64,000 nucleotides of DNA from Ciona intestinalis (Eukaryota; Chordata; Ascidiacea; Phlebobranchia; Cionidae), in assembly GCF_000224145.3 (NCBI RefSeq), contig NW_004190369.2, forward strand, positions 212,901 through 276,900. The letters are read 5' to 3'. The notes beneath the pieces were generated by a model. That model worked only from the letters and a program-made list of their open reading frames with translations, was not told the DNA's origin and made no database searches. Made by a program: the position numbers and the translations under genes. Positions 23,801 to 36,300 of the stretch are shown here, one piece after another. The stretch's first letter is position 1. Every line of letters begins with the position of its first letter.

Positions 23801-26800
23801 CTCTCCTTATACATCCGCTTCTTACCACAGTGATTAGGACAATTTACAAAAATTTACAGAAATATATAAATTAAAGCAGTGTATCATGAATATGAACATA
23901 TAACATAACTTCTACTTCTAATAATCTCTTCAAATACAGTCGTAAAGATCGAATTAACAGCAAAATGACAGTCTCTAAAACACACTCTCAGTAAAAACTG
24001 GGAAATATTTAAAATAAAAGTCATATACATACACGATACACCCAACACATGCTGTCAAGTTGTCAGCTCTTAAATAAAGATAAATCTAAGGGTGGTATGC
24101 AGAAAGTGTAAGCACTGTTGATCATAATAGATCAAATATCATTGTCAGATTTAAGCGGTAGCCTATGCAGAGAGTATAATCAAAGTTGATTATCGATTAT
24201 CGTCAAAACTTAAACAGCGAAATCAGCCGTTTAAATGTCTGGCAAGTCGCGGTGTGGCAAATTGGTAGTTTTCAGAGTTGGTAACGCGACATAAGAATCT
24301 TATAATAAGATTGATATCTGCAAATCCAAGTCAAATAGATTGCATGGATCATTTTTATAGGTTTTATCGAAGCCTGGGCTCTTTTAGAAAAATGCGCTTC
24401 GGATTGCAGAAGTTCGATAATCGCTTCCTCCGACTTGCTGCCACACTCTCTGTACTTTTTATACTGTTTATATTGAATACCATTCTGTTTAAGGTATAAA
24501 AACAATAAGAAATTCAATTTGGCTTTTATTAAACATTTTGTCACCATTTTACTGAGAATTGCCTTCTTCGTCGAGTAATTTTTCTCGTCCATTGTTATGT
24601 CACAAACACAGAAAAGATAAACATAGATTAGCAGAGAATCACTCATTATACTTTCCGAGTTTCCGCATACCCTTTAAGTTTTCCGCTTGTTCTGCATTTA
24701 GCTAATCCATATATTCAAGCAGAAACTCAAGAATACTTTTTGCATACCACCCGAAAACTTTAAACACAAAGATTTCTAACCTTGCTACTTTATCAGGGTA
24801 AAGACTTGACATTGCAATCGAACACATTCCACCAAGTGATGAACCAACTGCTGCATAAACCTTAAAAGTTTTTTTTTTAAAGTTGAGTTGGACCATTCTG
24901 TTTCCATAATGTGCCACAACCACAAACTAGTGGCCACTGGGTTGGAGCAAATGTCTTTCACAAGGACAGATCACCTATGGCTATCAGTATGTGTATCGAT
25001 GTCAGAAGTAACTTTCGATTACGAAGCAAGTGCTTAACCGCTGAGCCATAGATTCAGTAGTTCCATAAAAGTTACCATGAAATCTACAACTTTAAATTAC
25101 ACTAGGTTGAAATAATTGCAGCTTGCAGTATTGCCCAAGCCTAGGGACACTGACACATTCCCGCAAGTGATAGTAGTGCTTATGGGACTATTAGACAAAT
25201 GCATATTATTACAACATAAACATTAATATAGCATACCATACCTTGTCAATTCCAAGATGGGTTAATAAATGCATCTGGCTTTCCACCATGTCTTTAATGC
25301 TAACCATGGGAAAATGGGTGCCGTAATATTCTCCATTTAGGGGGTTTTTGGATGAAGGGCCTCTGTAAGACACAAAGAGAAGAAAATTCCTAACGTTAGT
25401 GAAATTTATTTTACATGGGTCCCATGATGCGGCATTCCATGGTATCTGAGATGTGATAACTATTAACTAGTGCTATTGAAATCTGGAAAGTGCTGGTTTA
25501 CATATACAACTAGGCAGTTGCAATATTCAGCCTTAAACAATAAGGCAGTGCTATTATGAAACACCATCATTCTACCAGTTAAAACAGTAACCTGTGCTTT
25601 TTAATTGCCTAATTTGTAATGTTGACTTTTAGTGACCACCATTCAACACTAAAATGTGGTTTTCCTATTTTGTACAGACACCCAACAGCAGGGTGAAAAC
25701 TGTTTTGGGTGGAAAACACATACTCCCGAGGACTCCCCAGTACTCCTTACTGTACGCTCATGGGTACGTTGCATAAATTTATTAAATCCCCACAAAAGTT
25801 CTTACGTTGTCCCATAGCATCCACCCAGCTGATTGGCACATATCACATAGAACTTATTTGTGTCCAAAGGCCGTCCTGGTCCAATGAATTTCTCCCACCA
25901 ACCAGGCTTCATGTTGTCCTATGACAAACAATGTTAGTTTAATTAGTAGTAGGTTGACATGGCATACAGGATATGCAAACAATGACAGATGAATTTTGTG
26001 GAGTGTTATGCAACTAATTGCTCGTTTGTTTAGATGTGTATGCACCTATATGACCCATAGGATCCCTCACCTCTTGACTGGCAGCGTGTGAACTTGCAGA
26101 TAGACCAGTGTAAAGCAGAATAGCATTTGTGGCATTGCTGTTTAAATTTCCCCATGTTTCGTATGCAACCTGAGAATGTAAACGATTTAAATTTTATATA
26201 TCCTTGCGCAGTGTGGCAATGAGAGTCCTTACAACATGGGTGTTCTGTTTCATACACCTTGTGCCCAAAATGGTTATAACTAAATTTAAAAGCATTACTA
26301 GGTTGATCGTGTACCTCAATTTCTGGCAGGACGCCATCATTATAATAAAAATGAAAAGGCTGTTTATGATGATATGTTTTGTAACCACCCTCAATCTTAT
26401 GGTATGTAGGTTCGGGTCCATCTAAAAATCTGTGAAAATAAAATTTGAAACTTGGACTTTATGCACACAGTAAAAGTAGGTCACAGGAACAAATATTTAC
26501 ACTAAAGCTGTTTTCTGCTAAGTCATAACTTTATTTCAGTAGGGCTAAGTAAATTTAAATAACCATACCATACACAAACGGGGTCAAAATGAATTCTGTC
26601 TTGGTTTTGTTGGGTAAAAATGACGAAGTAGTTAGGCCATATATATTAATATATATATATTTTAGGTAATAATGAAGAATTTTGGTAAAAAACAATAACA
26701 TTTTCATGTTGTAGGCTATTTAAATATTCTTAAATAAATATTTATAGGTCTAGTCAAAGATATTACTGCCGCTGGTGACCAGTAAAAATTTTGGTCTCAA

Positions 26801-27825
26801 AATGTTCCTTACGTCTCCCTGATACTCGCTGTACAATTTTTTTTAAACAACTCAGGCATTCGTATCGAAAACTAACTTTGAAAATGCGCGAAATCGTGCT
26901 GCGTCACTGTATTTTTTACACGAGCCGTCAAAGGTTAGATAATTATGTCATAGAATGCGTATTACCACCTTCAATTTATACGTTACAGATTATGTAATTT
27001 GTTAGGTTTTTTTAGATTCAAGGGTTAGGGGTTAAAAGTAGGGACATGGTAGGGATTATGGTCGGGTTAAGGGTTAGGGCTTGGGGTTTTCCCTAGCATA
27101 AAACAGTGTGAAAAACAAGATTATAACGTTCTGTAACGTACATAATATGTCACTACTGTGACGTAACATATCGCTATCGTGATGTAATAAATCATTAACT
27201 TTACACAAGTCAGGTGAATTACGGTGCCGAAGCACGTTTTCGTGCATTTTTAAAGTTAATTTTCAGCACGAACAGCCAAGTTTTTTGAAAAAAAATATAC
27301 AGCGGGTATCAGGGAGATGTAAGGAACATTTTGAAACCAAAATTTTCACTGGTCACTAGCAGCAGTATTACCCTAGTCAAAAATAGACTATTTAAGAAAA
27401 CAGTTTCAATGTTACACCATACACAATGATAAATAATAGAGCTTATATAAAACCCATTTTACAACAAAACCTGCCTTGCATAATACAGGTTGTACATATC
27501 CTTTGTAAAGAATAGCATGCCACTTACATGAGAGAAAAGTAAATTTACTTTACCTCCTGTTAAGGCAAGGAAAGTTAAAATTGCTGCCTCGAAATTCCAC
27601 TTCTTTTGGAGGGGTTTTAACTTGTTTTAGAACTTTATAATCCGCTTCCGACATTTTAGTAACAGACGTAATTTCGTCCACGAATTTTTCGACAACTTTA
27701 CCTTGCTCTTTGGGTGTTGTGTGGACGTAAGACTTAATTTGAGAGGTTTTTAACACATTAGAAGCAGCAACAGGCTCAAACAGCTTGCTTATAACGCTTG
27801 GTTTTAACAGCGATTTAAGACTCAT
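20870..27825 (-). CDS. MetX/Cys2-type serine or homoserine O-acyltransferase, complete 9-exon gene
   Basis: Alpha/beta-hydrolase-fold enzyme that acylates the hydroxyl of serine or homoserine. Exons in 5' to 3' order: 27554-27825, 26315-26429, 26071-26169, 25806-25918, 25242-25362, 24781-24860, 23367-23697, 21254-21410, 20870-21030. All phases agree and give 482 residues. Family landmarks appear in order: [50 protein letters not shown], the nucleophile elbow [36 protein letters not shown], the acid in TTDLLFP and the catalytic His in YGHDTFLLD. The first 60 residues are basic and hydroxylated ([16 protein letters not shown]), as in a mitochondrial leader. The motif set is closest to fungal mitochondrial Cys2-like serine O-succinyltransferases, but substrate and acyl donor cannot be fixed from sequence. 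One donor is unusual (GTTAGA after 24781). The catalytic triad is intact. Confidence 0.93.
22580..22992 (+). pseudogene. TXNDC17: Processed retro-pseudogene of TXNDC17 (thioredoxin-like 14 kDa protein)
   Basis: One uninterrupted plus-strand frame, apart from a single stop, resembles TXNDC17/TRP14. It shows the active-site motif KSWCPDC followed by [14 protein letters not shown] and VFVYCSV, and later [18 protein letters not shown] up to a stop at 22930-22932. The defect is TGA at 22789-22791, where relatives have Trp (xWKD). The 5' end is truncated. AATAAA (22955-22960) precedes an A-rich tail from 22976. The copy is flanked by a 14-bp direct repeat, ACAATGCCTAACAT, at 22566-22579 and 22993-23006. 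Intronless structure, poly(A) tail and target duplication are the marks of LINE-mediated retroposition. It lies in an intron of the acyltransferase gene, on the opposite strand. Confidence 0.93.
24905..25052. repeat. tRNA-derived SINE copy in an acyltransferase intron
   Basis: Contains CACTGGGTTGGAGCAAATG, CACAAGGACAGATCACC and, at the far end, GTGCTTAACCGCTGAGCCATA. The last segment, read on the minus strand, is the tRNA-like A-box head (TGGCTCAGCGGTTAAGCAC). Confidence 0.65.
26759..27372. mobile_element. Foldback-type element with ~100-bp inverted repeats and 9-bp target duplication
   Basis: The left arm (around GAAAATTTTGGTCTC-like text and AATGTTCCTTACGTCTCCCT) is repeated inverted at the right end (AGGGAGATGTAAGGAACATT) over about 100 bp with few mismatches. 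The direct repeat CTAGTCAAA flanks it at 26750-26758 and 27373-27381. The centre holds degenerate GGGTTAGGG-like text and no ORF. It sits in intron 1 of the acyltransferase gene. A 9-bp duplication fits a Mutator-like non-autonomous element. Confidence 0.8.
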
Positions 27826-28907
27826 GTTTTTTGTGTGTCTGTGTTGACATAATAATGCGGTACAATAGTTAATTAAACGTATACGTTTACATATTTTGTT
27901 TTAATAAACCTTTAAGTTTATCGGTTCTATTACGTCGTTGGTATACAATCCTGACGCAACCGACAGCAGGTTTTTGACACAAAAATGCCTTGTCCTTACG
28001 AAGACTGGTATAAATCTACATTCTAATTATAAATTATGCGGTATATATGCTAACGAACGAGCAGTTGCATAAAGCCATACACTGGCGAGGTTCTCCGAAA
28101 AGGTTGTTAATATAAACATTTTGTTTCCTTTTACTCTTTCTTCTCGCCAAACTTTTTATCTCTGGCGTATCAGGTGAAAAACGAGTTAACCTGTCTTTTG
28201 GTACTGCAGTTCTATTCTAGTAACCACACAACAACATAGCTTTCTGACTCGGGTAAAATATGCTATTTTGTGCAAGTCACGATGACGTTGCTTGGTCTGC
28301 AATGACGCAGATGTAGTTTTATTGTATCAACCAATTTACGATAACCGTAGCCTATACTGCGATAACGCTAACAGCTTTAGAGAATAAACAGTACTAGAAC
28401 AAGATGTAAACCGTTAGCACATAAAATCCAATGACTACCAATCTTGTTTTATTATATTATTAAAAACGCTCCTTCACAGTCGCCGAGGACAAGGTTATAT
28501 GAACAAGTAAAAGGTACCCGGGACGTTAAAGGAGAATGAAAATATATAGGCATCCATTTTACCCAATCTACTATATTCAACACTTCGAAAAGCTCTGTAT
28601 TTTTAAAAGTGATCTACAAGCTGTTTTTTTGCATATATTTCTGTTTCTGACATACTTATCCTTACGCAAATGACGCTTTCCCATCATATTATGAAGAACA
28701 CATGGACAAACAAATACACGCGTTACGTGCGTGTTACAGGCGTGTCATGAGCCTGATACAAAGCGTCAGTGCACATGCTGTTAAAGGGCCTAAACACACC
28801 CCAAATGTACTTCGCTTTAATCGATAGAGTGTGTTTTTCTAATTCCAACGACACCTTACTTGTTTTAGTCGGTTCTGTATAACCAAAGATATCCAGCTTA
28901 AACACCG
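27826..28907. other. Intergenic region upstream of the acyltransferase
   Basis: Contains the 5' flank of the acyltransferase gene and a decayed MITE at about 28395-28577. A 61-codon open stretch on the minus strand (28723-28907) runs into the N gap. I cannot tell whether it is a terminal exon of the repeat gene or a chance frame. Confidence 0.6.
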
Positions 28908-29407
28908 NNNNNNNNNNNNNNNNNNNNNNNNNNNNNNNNNNNNNNNNNNNNNNNNNNNNNNNNNNNNNNNNNNNNNNNNNNNNNNNNNNNNNNNNNNNNN
29001 NNNNNNNNNNNNNNNNNNNNNNNNNNNNNNNNNNNNNNNNNNNNNNNNNNNNNNNNNNNNNNNNNNNNNNNNNNNNNNNNNNNNNNNNNNNNNNNNNNNN
29101 NNNNNNNNNNNNNNNNNNNNNNNNNNNNNNNNNNNNNNNNNNNNNNNNNNNNNNNNNNNNNNNNNNNNNNNNNNNNNNNNNNNNNNNNNNNNNNNNNNNN
29201 NNNNNNNNNNNNNNNNNNNNNNNNNNNNNNNNNNNNNNNNNNNNNNNNNNNNNNNNNNNNNNNNNNNNNNNNNNNNNNNNNNNNNNNNNNNNNNNNNNNN
29301 NNNNNNNNNNNNNNNNNNNNNNNNNNNNNNNNNNNNNNNNNNNNNNNNNNNNNNNNNNNNNNNNNNNNNNNNNNNNNNNNNNNNNNNNNNNNNNNNNNNN
29401 NNNNNNN
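28908..29407. other. Assembly gap, 500 N
   Basis: The round size suggests a gap of unknown length. It hides the 3' end of the tandem-module gene, because the last visible exon (29440-29593) needs a phase-2 partner downstream. Confidence 0.99.
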
Positions 29408-29439
29408 ATCAAATTACAGATAACTGCAAACAAACTTAC

Positions 29440-30331
29440 TCTAGAGTGAGCAAATCCACAGCTTCTTTATCAGCATGATCTAATTTAATTGGGGCTCTGG
29501 TTCCTTTATTTAAACAACCTTTCCATTCCCAGATGGTTGTAAGACATTGAACACTGTGTGGTCCGTAATATGTGTCACAGTTGTCGGGAAATACTAAAAC
29601 AGGAGTAAAATCAATACCTTACTTACCGATTAGTTCTTTGTAATACAATGAAAGAACAAAAATACAACAACTCAACTTACCCAAGCCATAACAATTTAAC
29701 TGATGATCGTCATTTCCGTCATCTGCTGCTAGTTTTACACTTTTCATGTTTTCTTTTACAGCGCTGTGAAAAAGAGTTATACCTGGGATGTTCATATAAC
29801 TAAGAAAATTAACTTACGGCAAATTCATGAATTTTAAAGCATCAGCATCAGAAATAGTCAAATTGCCAGGATATCTGTAACCTTTGACTTTGCAATCCAC
29901 TTCTTCCCAAATTGTGATGAGACAGTCAATAGAATGAGGTCCGTGATAAGAATAACAATTTTCAGGATAAACTGGAAGATAACATAATAGTAGGACAAGA
30001 TTCATCAATAGCAACGGTGGTAATAATGTACAAACCAATTCCATAACATTCCAATCCTTTGTCCTTATCGCCACCATCAGCTTTAATTTGAATAGTTTCA
30101 AAATAATTTCCAACATCACTGTAAATATACAAATATAGTTAATAATGTACAACAGGCAATATGTAAGATAGACTTACTCTAAACTCAAAACATTTAAAGC
30201 TTCCTTTGCAGCTGTGTTTAGTTTAACTGGGTGTTTTGTTCCTTCACTCAAGCAACCTTTTGATTCCCAAATAGTTGTAAGACATTCTACAGTGTGAGGT
30301 CCATAGTAGGTGTCACAATTGTTAGGAAATG
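29440..30331 (-). CDS. Repeat gene, block 1 (3'-most exons A1, D1, C1, B1, A2)
   Basis: Exons: A 29440-29593, D 29681-29763, C 29818-29971, B 30036-30118, A 30178-30331. These are diverged copies. The first A reads PDNCDTYYGPHSVQCLTTIW. In D the usual GGD is DGN (AADDGNDDHQLNCYG), and the C/D junction codes Pro instead of Arg. The 29440 exon ends in phase 2, and its partner lies in the gap at 28908-29407. Confidence 0.85.
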
Positions 30332-33300
30332 CTACAAATAAACAATTGTTACCTATTTATGCTGGCATGGCAAAGAAATGTAATATGTAAGAAAAGTGGC
30401 GTTTAAATTCATGCAAGTGGTGCTGCATCTCATATATGAAATTGAAAACAGATATGAAATTTTGCCGGTGATTGTACTTCCTTTCTGATTGTACGACTTA
30501 ACATCAATCTAATAAGGATCATCAGGTTGGAGCGATAAACATTAAGTAATGGAAAATCGCATGTTTAACATTGGTGTGAATTTATTCTCGTGGAAACTGA
30601 CCAGATGCAACGTCAGCGGAATAGGCCAGTGGTATATAAATACGATTTATATAAAATGTTTTAACATTTTTATATTAAAAAAGTGTAAAATAACATAACA
30701 AATATACATAAAATTTAAAAATAACAAAATTAAATGGAGGAAATAACTAAAATTAATATCTTGCAACTGGGATTCACGAAACTATGATTTTCGCGCGGTG
30801 CCTTCAAAGGACGTTTTTTGGCCTCTGTCCAAGTTCGGCCGGAAGGTTACTTTGTAATATCATATTACTAAGTCTATGTGTTAGTTCCAATTTACATTAG
30901 CGTCGCTCGCTGCTATATTTGAACAAATTAAAATTAGCATAATCGCGATTTACCTGCTTTTAAAATATTCACGATTGTTGGCTTAAAATTATATTGGGAG
31001 TAAAAGAAATAAGCAAACTTTACATGTCGTATGGAAGTGCATGAAACATAAATGTTTTCTAACAATCGTACTAATTCATCAAAGTTATTATGACGTAAAC
31101 CATCGTTACATTATGCACGGTGAACATGTGTAAAACTTGCACCAATGTTTTTTTATGTATTCAATGTATTTTTTTATAACGTAATATTAGCTTTAATTCA
31201 CCACATAAAGGTTCCATGTGACATAATTTGTGTTTAAATTAATACGGCGGGTATTTGGAAAATGCATTTTTCTTTAAATTAAAAAAGTTTGCACACCCGT
31301 TTCGTCTTTTTTCTATCCGCAGTGTTCTCGCAAGGTCACTGGCGTCGATTCCCGGGGGGGCCGGGGGGGCGCGCCCCCCTGGTTTACGGTACATGTATTA
31401 TTGCGTAACAACGCATTATCACGATCAATGCAAAAGCGAAATAAAATAACCGTTCGGTTTACGTTTGCGTCGTACTTTAGCCATATATTTACCATGTTTT
31501 TATTGCTAGACGGTAGACTGTTTGTTACGTGACAGGGATTCACACGTGGATTTATTGCATCATAATAGCAATTGTTTGACCTGGCAATTGATTGCGAAAT
31601 AATAGCAATTCACACGTTGATTGTTTGCGTCATAATAGGCATTTACACGTTTAGGAGGTTTAAAATCAGGCTAAATGTTTGCGTTTTTTAGGTAAACCTT
31701 AATGTGTAAACCTTTTGTGGTTTAGCCTTCACGTGCATAGGAATTTAGCCTTTGCGTCGGAATTTAGCCTTCACGCCTCGTAGTTTAGTCCTTACGTGCG
31801 TCGTATTTTAGTCTTCACGTCGGTCAAAATTTAGCCTTCACGTGCGTCTTGTTTAGCCTTCGCGTGTGTTGTAGTTTAGCCTTCACGTGTGTCGTGTTTT
31901 AGCCTTCACGTGTGTTGTAGTTTAGCCTTCACGTGCGTCGTAGTTTAGCCTTCACGTGCATCGTAGTTTAGCCTTCACGTGCGTCGTGTTTAGCCTATAC
32001 GTGCGTCGTGTTTAGCCTTCACGTGTGTCGTGTTTTAGCCTTCACGTGTGTTGTAGTTTAGCCTTCACGTGCGTCGTAGTTTAGCCTTCACGTGCATCGT
32101 AGTTTAGCCTTCACGTGCGTCGTGTTTTAGCCTTCACGTGCGTCGTAGTTTAGCCTTCACGTGTGTCGTAGTTTAGCCTTCACGTGCGTCATAGTTTAGC
32201 CTTCACGTGCGTCGTGTTTTAGCCTTCACGTGCGTCGTAGTTTTGCCTCCACGTGCGTCGTAGTTTAGCCTTCACGTGCGTCGTAGTTAAGCATACACTG
32301 ACATTTATTTCGCCCCCCTAAGATTGGTTTACAACGTGAAAAAATCGACGCCTATGACCAGTCCCACCCATGACTTACTCTACACTCGGCTTGTTTTGCC
32401 TCGAAATCCTGTAATGGTTAAAATTAAATAAGTTTGACATTCGTTATATAGTAGGATGGGGAAATGGGGCATCTTTTCATTCTATTTTCTTATCCCATTT
32501 TGGTAGTAAACAAAAAACATTCAAAGAATTATAAAACCGCATTTCCATAGACCGTTGTTAATTGTTTAAAACATGATCAGGATATTTCAGACATTATGTG
32601 CTAAAGGTGCCCCGTCTTTCCCCACCCTATTATATTTTATTTATAGATACTACTTAATCTTCGTACCCTAGCTATGTTGTTATTTAAAATGTATTCATAA
32701 GCCAGACTATTTTTATCTGTGATAAAGACCAGACATCAATGATACTCGCTACTGTGCTGTAAAACAAATAATAGTCTGGTAAATAATTAACCAACAGACA
32801 CTTACGTCATATATGGCGCAAGTTTTTCTAACTTTATATGATGATATTCCTTTCTACATATATAGAATATAATAACACTANNNNNNNNNNNNNNNNNNNN
32901 NNNNNNNNNNNNNNNNNNNNNNNNNNNNNNGGCGGGTATTTGGAAAATGCATTTTTCTTTAATTTAAAAAAGTTTGCACACCCGTTTCGTCTTTTTTCTA
33001 TCCGCCGTGTTCTCGCAAGGTAAACGATGCGGTTAAAATAAAGCGCACGTTTATGTCGTCAGTTGATTCGGAACTAGGAATCCAAAGAATTTATTGTCGG
33101 CTGGACGTAAGAAAGTTAATTTTCTAAAGATTAATTAAATTTTATTACATAAAAATAACTCGCCGATAAGCGTCAACGTGTAGAATGACATGTGTCAGGA
33201 GAATGTTGCATTGAATAGAGGAAAACTTGGCTTAATGTTCGTTCGGTTCAAACAAAGAGTAAAAAAAACTAATTCCTTTGGTTCAAATAACCCAGTGCGC

Positions 33301-36300
33301 ATTGTAGGGTTTAACGCATTGCATTTCAGTGTTGTTTACGAAACAATGCCCTTTGACGCGTTGATTGAAACTCGCATAATACGCATTGTGCGTTATTGGG
33401 TTAAAATGCCTTAAACGAGCATAGCTAAATAGAAACAAAACGAATATGGCAAAATAAATAGGGGGCATCGCGTATAAGCTATTTCTTCGTAATTTTTATA
33501 TGAAAACAGTAAAAAAACCGGGAGGCGGCGCCTTCCCGCCTCTCCGTAAGTGGGCGCCAGTGATTGGTGTTCATGGGATTTTTCATCAAAAAGTGTCACT
33601 TAAATGTGAAAGTTACTAAACTACTAGAAAAAATTCAAATTTTATTTTAGAATTGGTATATTGAACGCTTTTTCTGTATTAATGTATCAAAAGTTTTAAA
33701 ACACAGACTTTATTATGTTTTAGTGTTTTGAATAAATAAGTCGTTAATGGAGTTATTGCGCCATAAGGCATACATGTATATGAATATCTGTCTTATTTAC
33801 AAACGCGCGTGTCCGCGTTTGTTGATTGGTGCTTTGCGATAAGATAGTGAGCGCATCGACGCTGTGGCTTTGATTGTGCCCTACAACTGCGATTACGTTG
33901 TCAATCTTTGTTAATACGCAGTTTTGCAACATTATTTTGGCAGAATAGACAGCCTAAATGTTTTCCTCAGCCAAGCAGCATGTTTATTAGGAATGTTGGT
34001 AATGTTTTGTGAATTTGGTGTTAACAATAAGAATGTGTTGAAGTTGTAAAATCTCAGGTTCGCCGAGCGCCAAGATTCGACCAAAAGCTCGGCACGAGCT
34101 TATGGTGTCATCAAGAAGAAAGGCGTACGAGAATACGTTCCTTTTTGGGCGAAAAGTGTCGCTAATTAAAATCATTTAGAACACGTGGTTTGCAGTGAAA
34201 GAGAAGACTTAATGCAGCACTTTGTATTATTTCAATATAAAAAAAGCTTGGGAATTTATGGTTTTTTATTAATAATCAGTCTAATCAGATAAGAAACATT
34301 GGGCGCTCGTGTTATACGATACCAACTGCAATTCGAGACAGGCAAATTCGCGCTGACGTTGCGATTAGTGACGTCACGTCCGGCCACACGTCTTTTAAAT
34401 CGTCAACACATTGCCAACGTATCTTAAAAACCATCGGCAACTGGTTGCCGACGTACTTTTATACAAGTCTCCAGGGCTGATTAGGGTTATATATATTTTT
34501 ATATATATATACACACAAAAAGCATAAATATTACCTTTTCATACAAGTACTGGTTTCACAGTAAAAAAATAATTCCAAAATAGAATTATTGCAGCTAAAT
34601 ATAAAAAAAATATTTAGAATGTTAACATATAAGTCTTACCCAAGCCATAACAATTTAACTGATGATCAACATTTCCACCATCAGCTGCTGATTTTACACT
34701 TTCCATGTTTTCCCTTACAGTTCTGTATTAAAACAGTTATGAGTAAAAGAAAAAGTTCATTTAAAAACCACCTTAAATCCATGTTTTCTAAAGCATCAGC
34801 ATCTGCACTTGTTAGATCACCAGGATATTTAAGACCTTGAACCTTGCAACCAACATCTTCCCAGATTGTTATGAGACAATCAATAGAGTGAGGTCCGTGA
34901 TATGAATCACAATTCTCAGGATAAGCTGAAATAATTTTGATTTGATAAATTGTATGAACAACAAAACTGTCAAAACATGTACAAACCAAGTCCATAACAT
35001 TCCAATCCTTTATTTTTATCACCACCATCAGCTTCCATTCGCGTAGTTTTAAAATTAATGCCAACATCCCTGTAAAGACATGAATTAGGTTTTTAATATA
35101 GGTGTGAACATACCTTCAAATGACTTACACTAAATTCAGTAAGTCCAAAGCATATTTTCCAGCTGTGTTAAGCTTATCTGGAGCCTTTGTTCCCTCAATC
35201 AAACAACCTTTTGATTCCCAGATAGTTGAAAGGCATTCCACACTGTGTGGTCCATCATGAGAATCGCAAGTATTTGGAAATGCTGCAAAACTTTTTCTTA
35301 ATCATTTTTCTTCACCATATTGCGAAAGAGAATAGAAAGTGAAAATAGACAAGATGCAAAAGTAAAACACTATTTTTTAAACACTCACATTTATCCTATT
35401 ATACCACTTATTCATTTCCAATAATTTTTTCTTAAAAAATAGCAAAAGTTGCATAAAATCATTTAAACAATAATGTATTAAAAGTTAACAAAACAATCTT
35501 ACCAATGCCATAACAATTCAATTGATTATCTGCATCTCCACCATCAGCTGCTAATTTTACACTTTCCATGCTTGCTCTTACATTTCTGTGATAAAACAGT
35601 TGTAAGCAGAAAAAAAATCATATAAAAAGCACCTTAAATTCATGTTTTTCAAAGCATCAGCATCTGCACTTGTCAGATCACCAGGATATTTAAGACCTAT
35701 AAGCTTGCAACCAACATCTTCCCAGATTGTTATAAGACAATCAATAGAGTGAGGACCTTGATAGGAAGTGCAATTCTCAGGATAAACTGAAATAAATTTT
35801 ATTTCAATTTATAAATTGAGTGGACAACAATAATGCCAAAACATGTACAAACCGAGTCCATAACATTCCAATCCTTTATTTTTATCACCACCATCAGCTT
35901 CCATTCGCGTAGTTTCAAAATTAATGCCAACATCACTGTAAAGAAATGAATAATATACAAGTAAGCATATCTTCAACCAACTTACACTAAATTCAGTAAG
36001 TCCAAAGCATATTTTCCAGCTGTGTTAAGCTTATCTGGAGCCTTTGTTCCCTCAATCAAACAACCTTTTGATTCCCAGATAGTTGTAAGGCATTCCACAC
36101 TGTGTGGTCCATCATGAGAAATGCAAGTATTTGGAAATGCTACAAGTAAATGGTTTTGAATTTATTTTTCCGCCATACTACTAAACAGAAGGGATATAAA
36201 AAAGGATAAAATAAAAGACATAATAAACCTTACCAATGCCATAACAATTTAATTGATTATCTGCATCTCCACCATCAGCTGCTGATTTCTCACTTTCCAT

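Larger units (their letters stand above)
30332..34639. other. 4.3-kb repeat-filled intron of the tandem-module gene
   Basis: Contains a 91-bp direct repeat (31246-31336 and 32931-33021), an inverted-repeat-bounded minisatellite element (31341-32352), a MITE (32447-32637), a 50-N gap (32881-32930) and a degenerate hAT-like segment at about 33960-34200 related to that at 56653-58195. I see no coding exon in it. Confidence 0.7.

Noticed and set aside
24272..24646. 124-codon minus-strand frame in an acyltransferase intron
   Set aside because: No recognisable domain, low complexity, Lys/Tyr-rich. The flanks look like degenerate repeat DNA. Too weak to call a gene.
27003..27100. GGGTTAGGG-like telomeric repeats
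   Set aside because: Only a few degenerate, irregular copies occur inside a transposable element. It is not an interstitial telomere array.
31730..32290. Regular ~22-bp repeats that might suggest a CRISPR-like array
   Set aside because: There are no unique spacers between units, the unit length drifts, and the context is an animal intron. It is a minisatellite.
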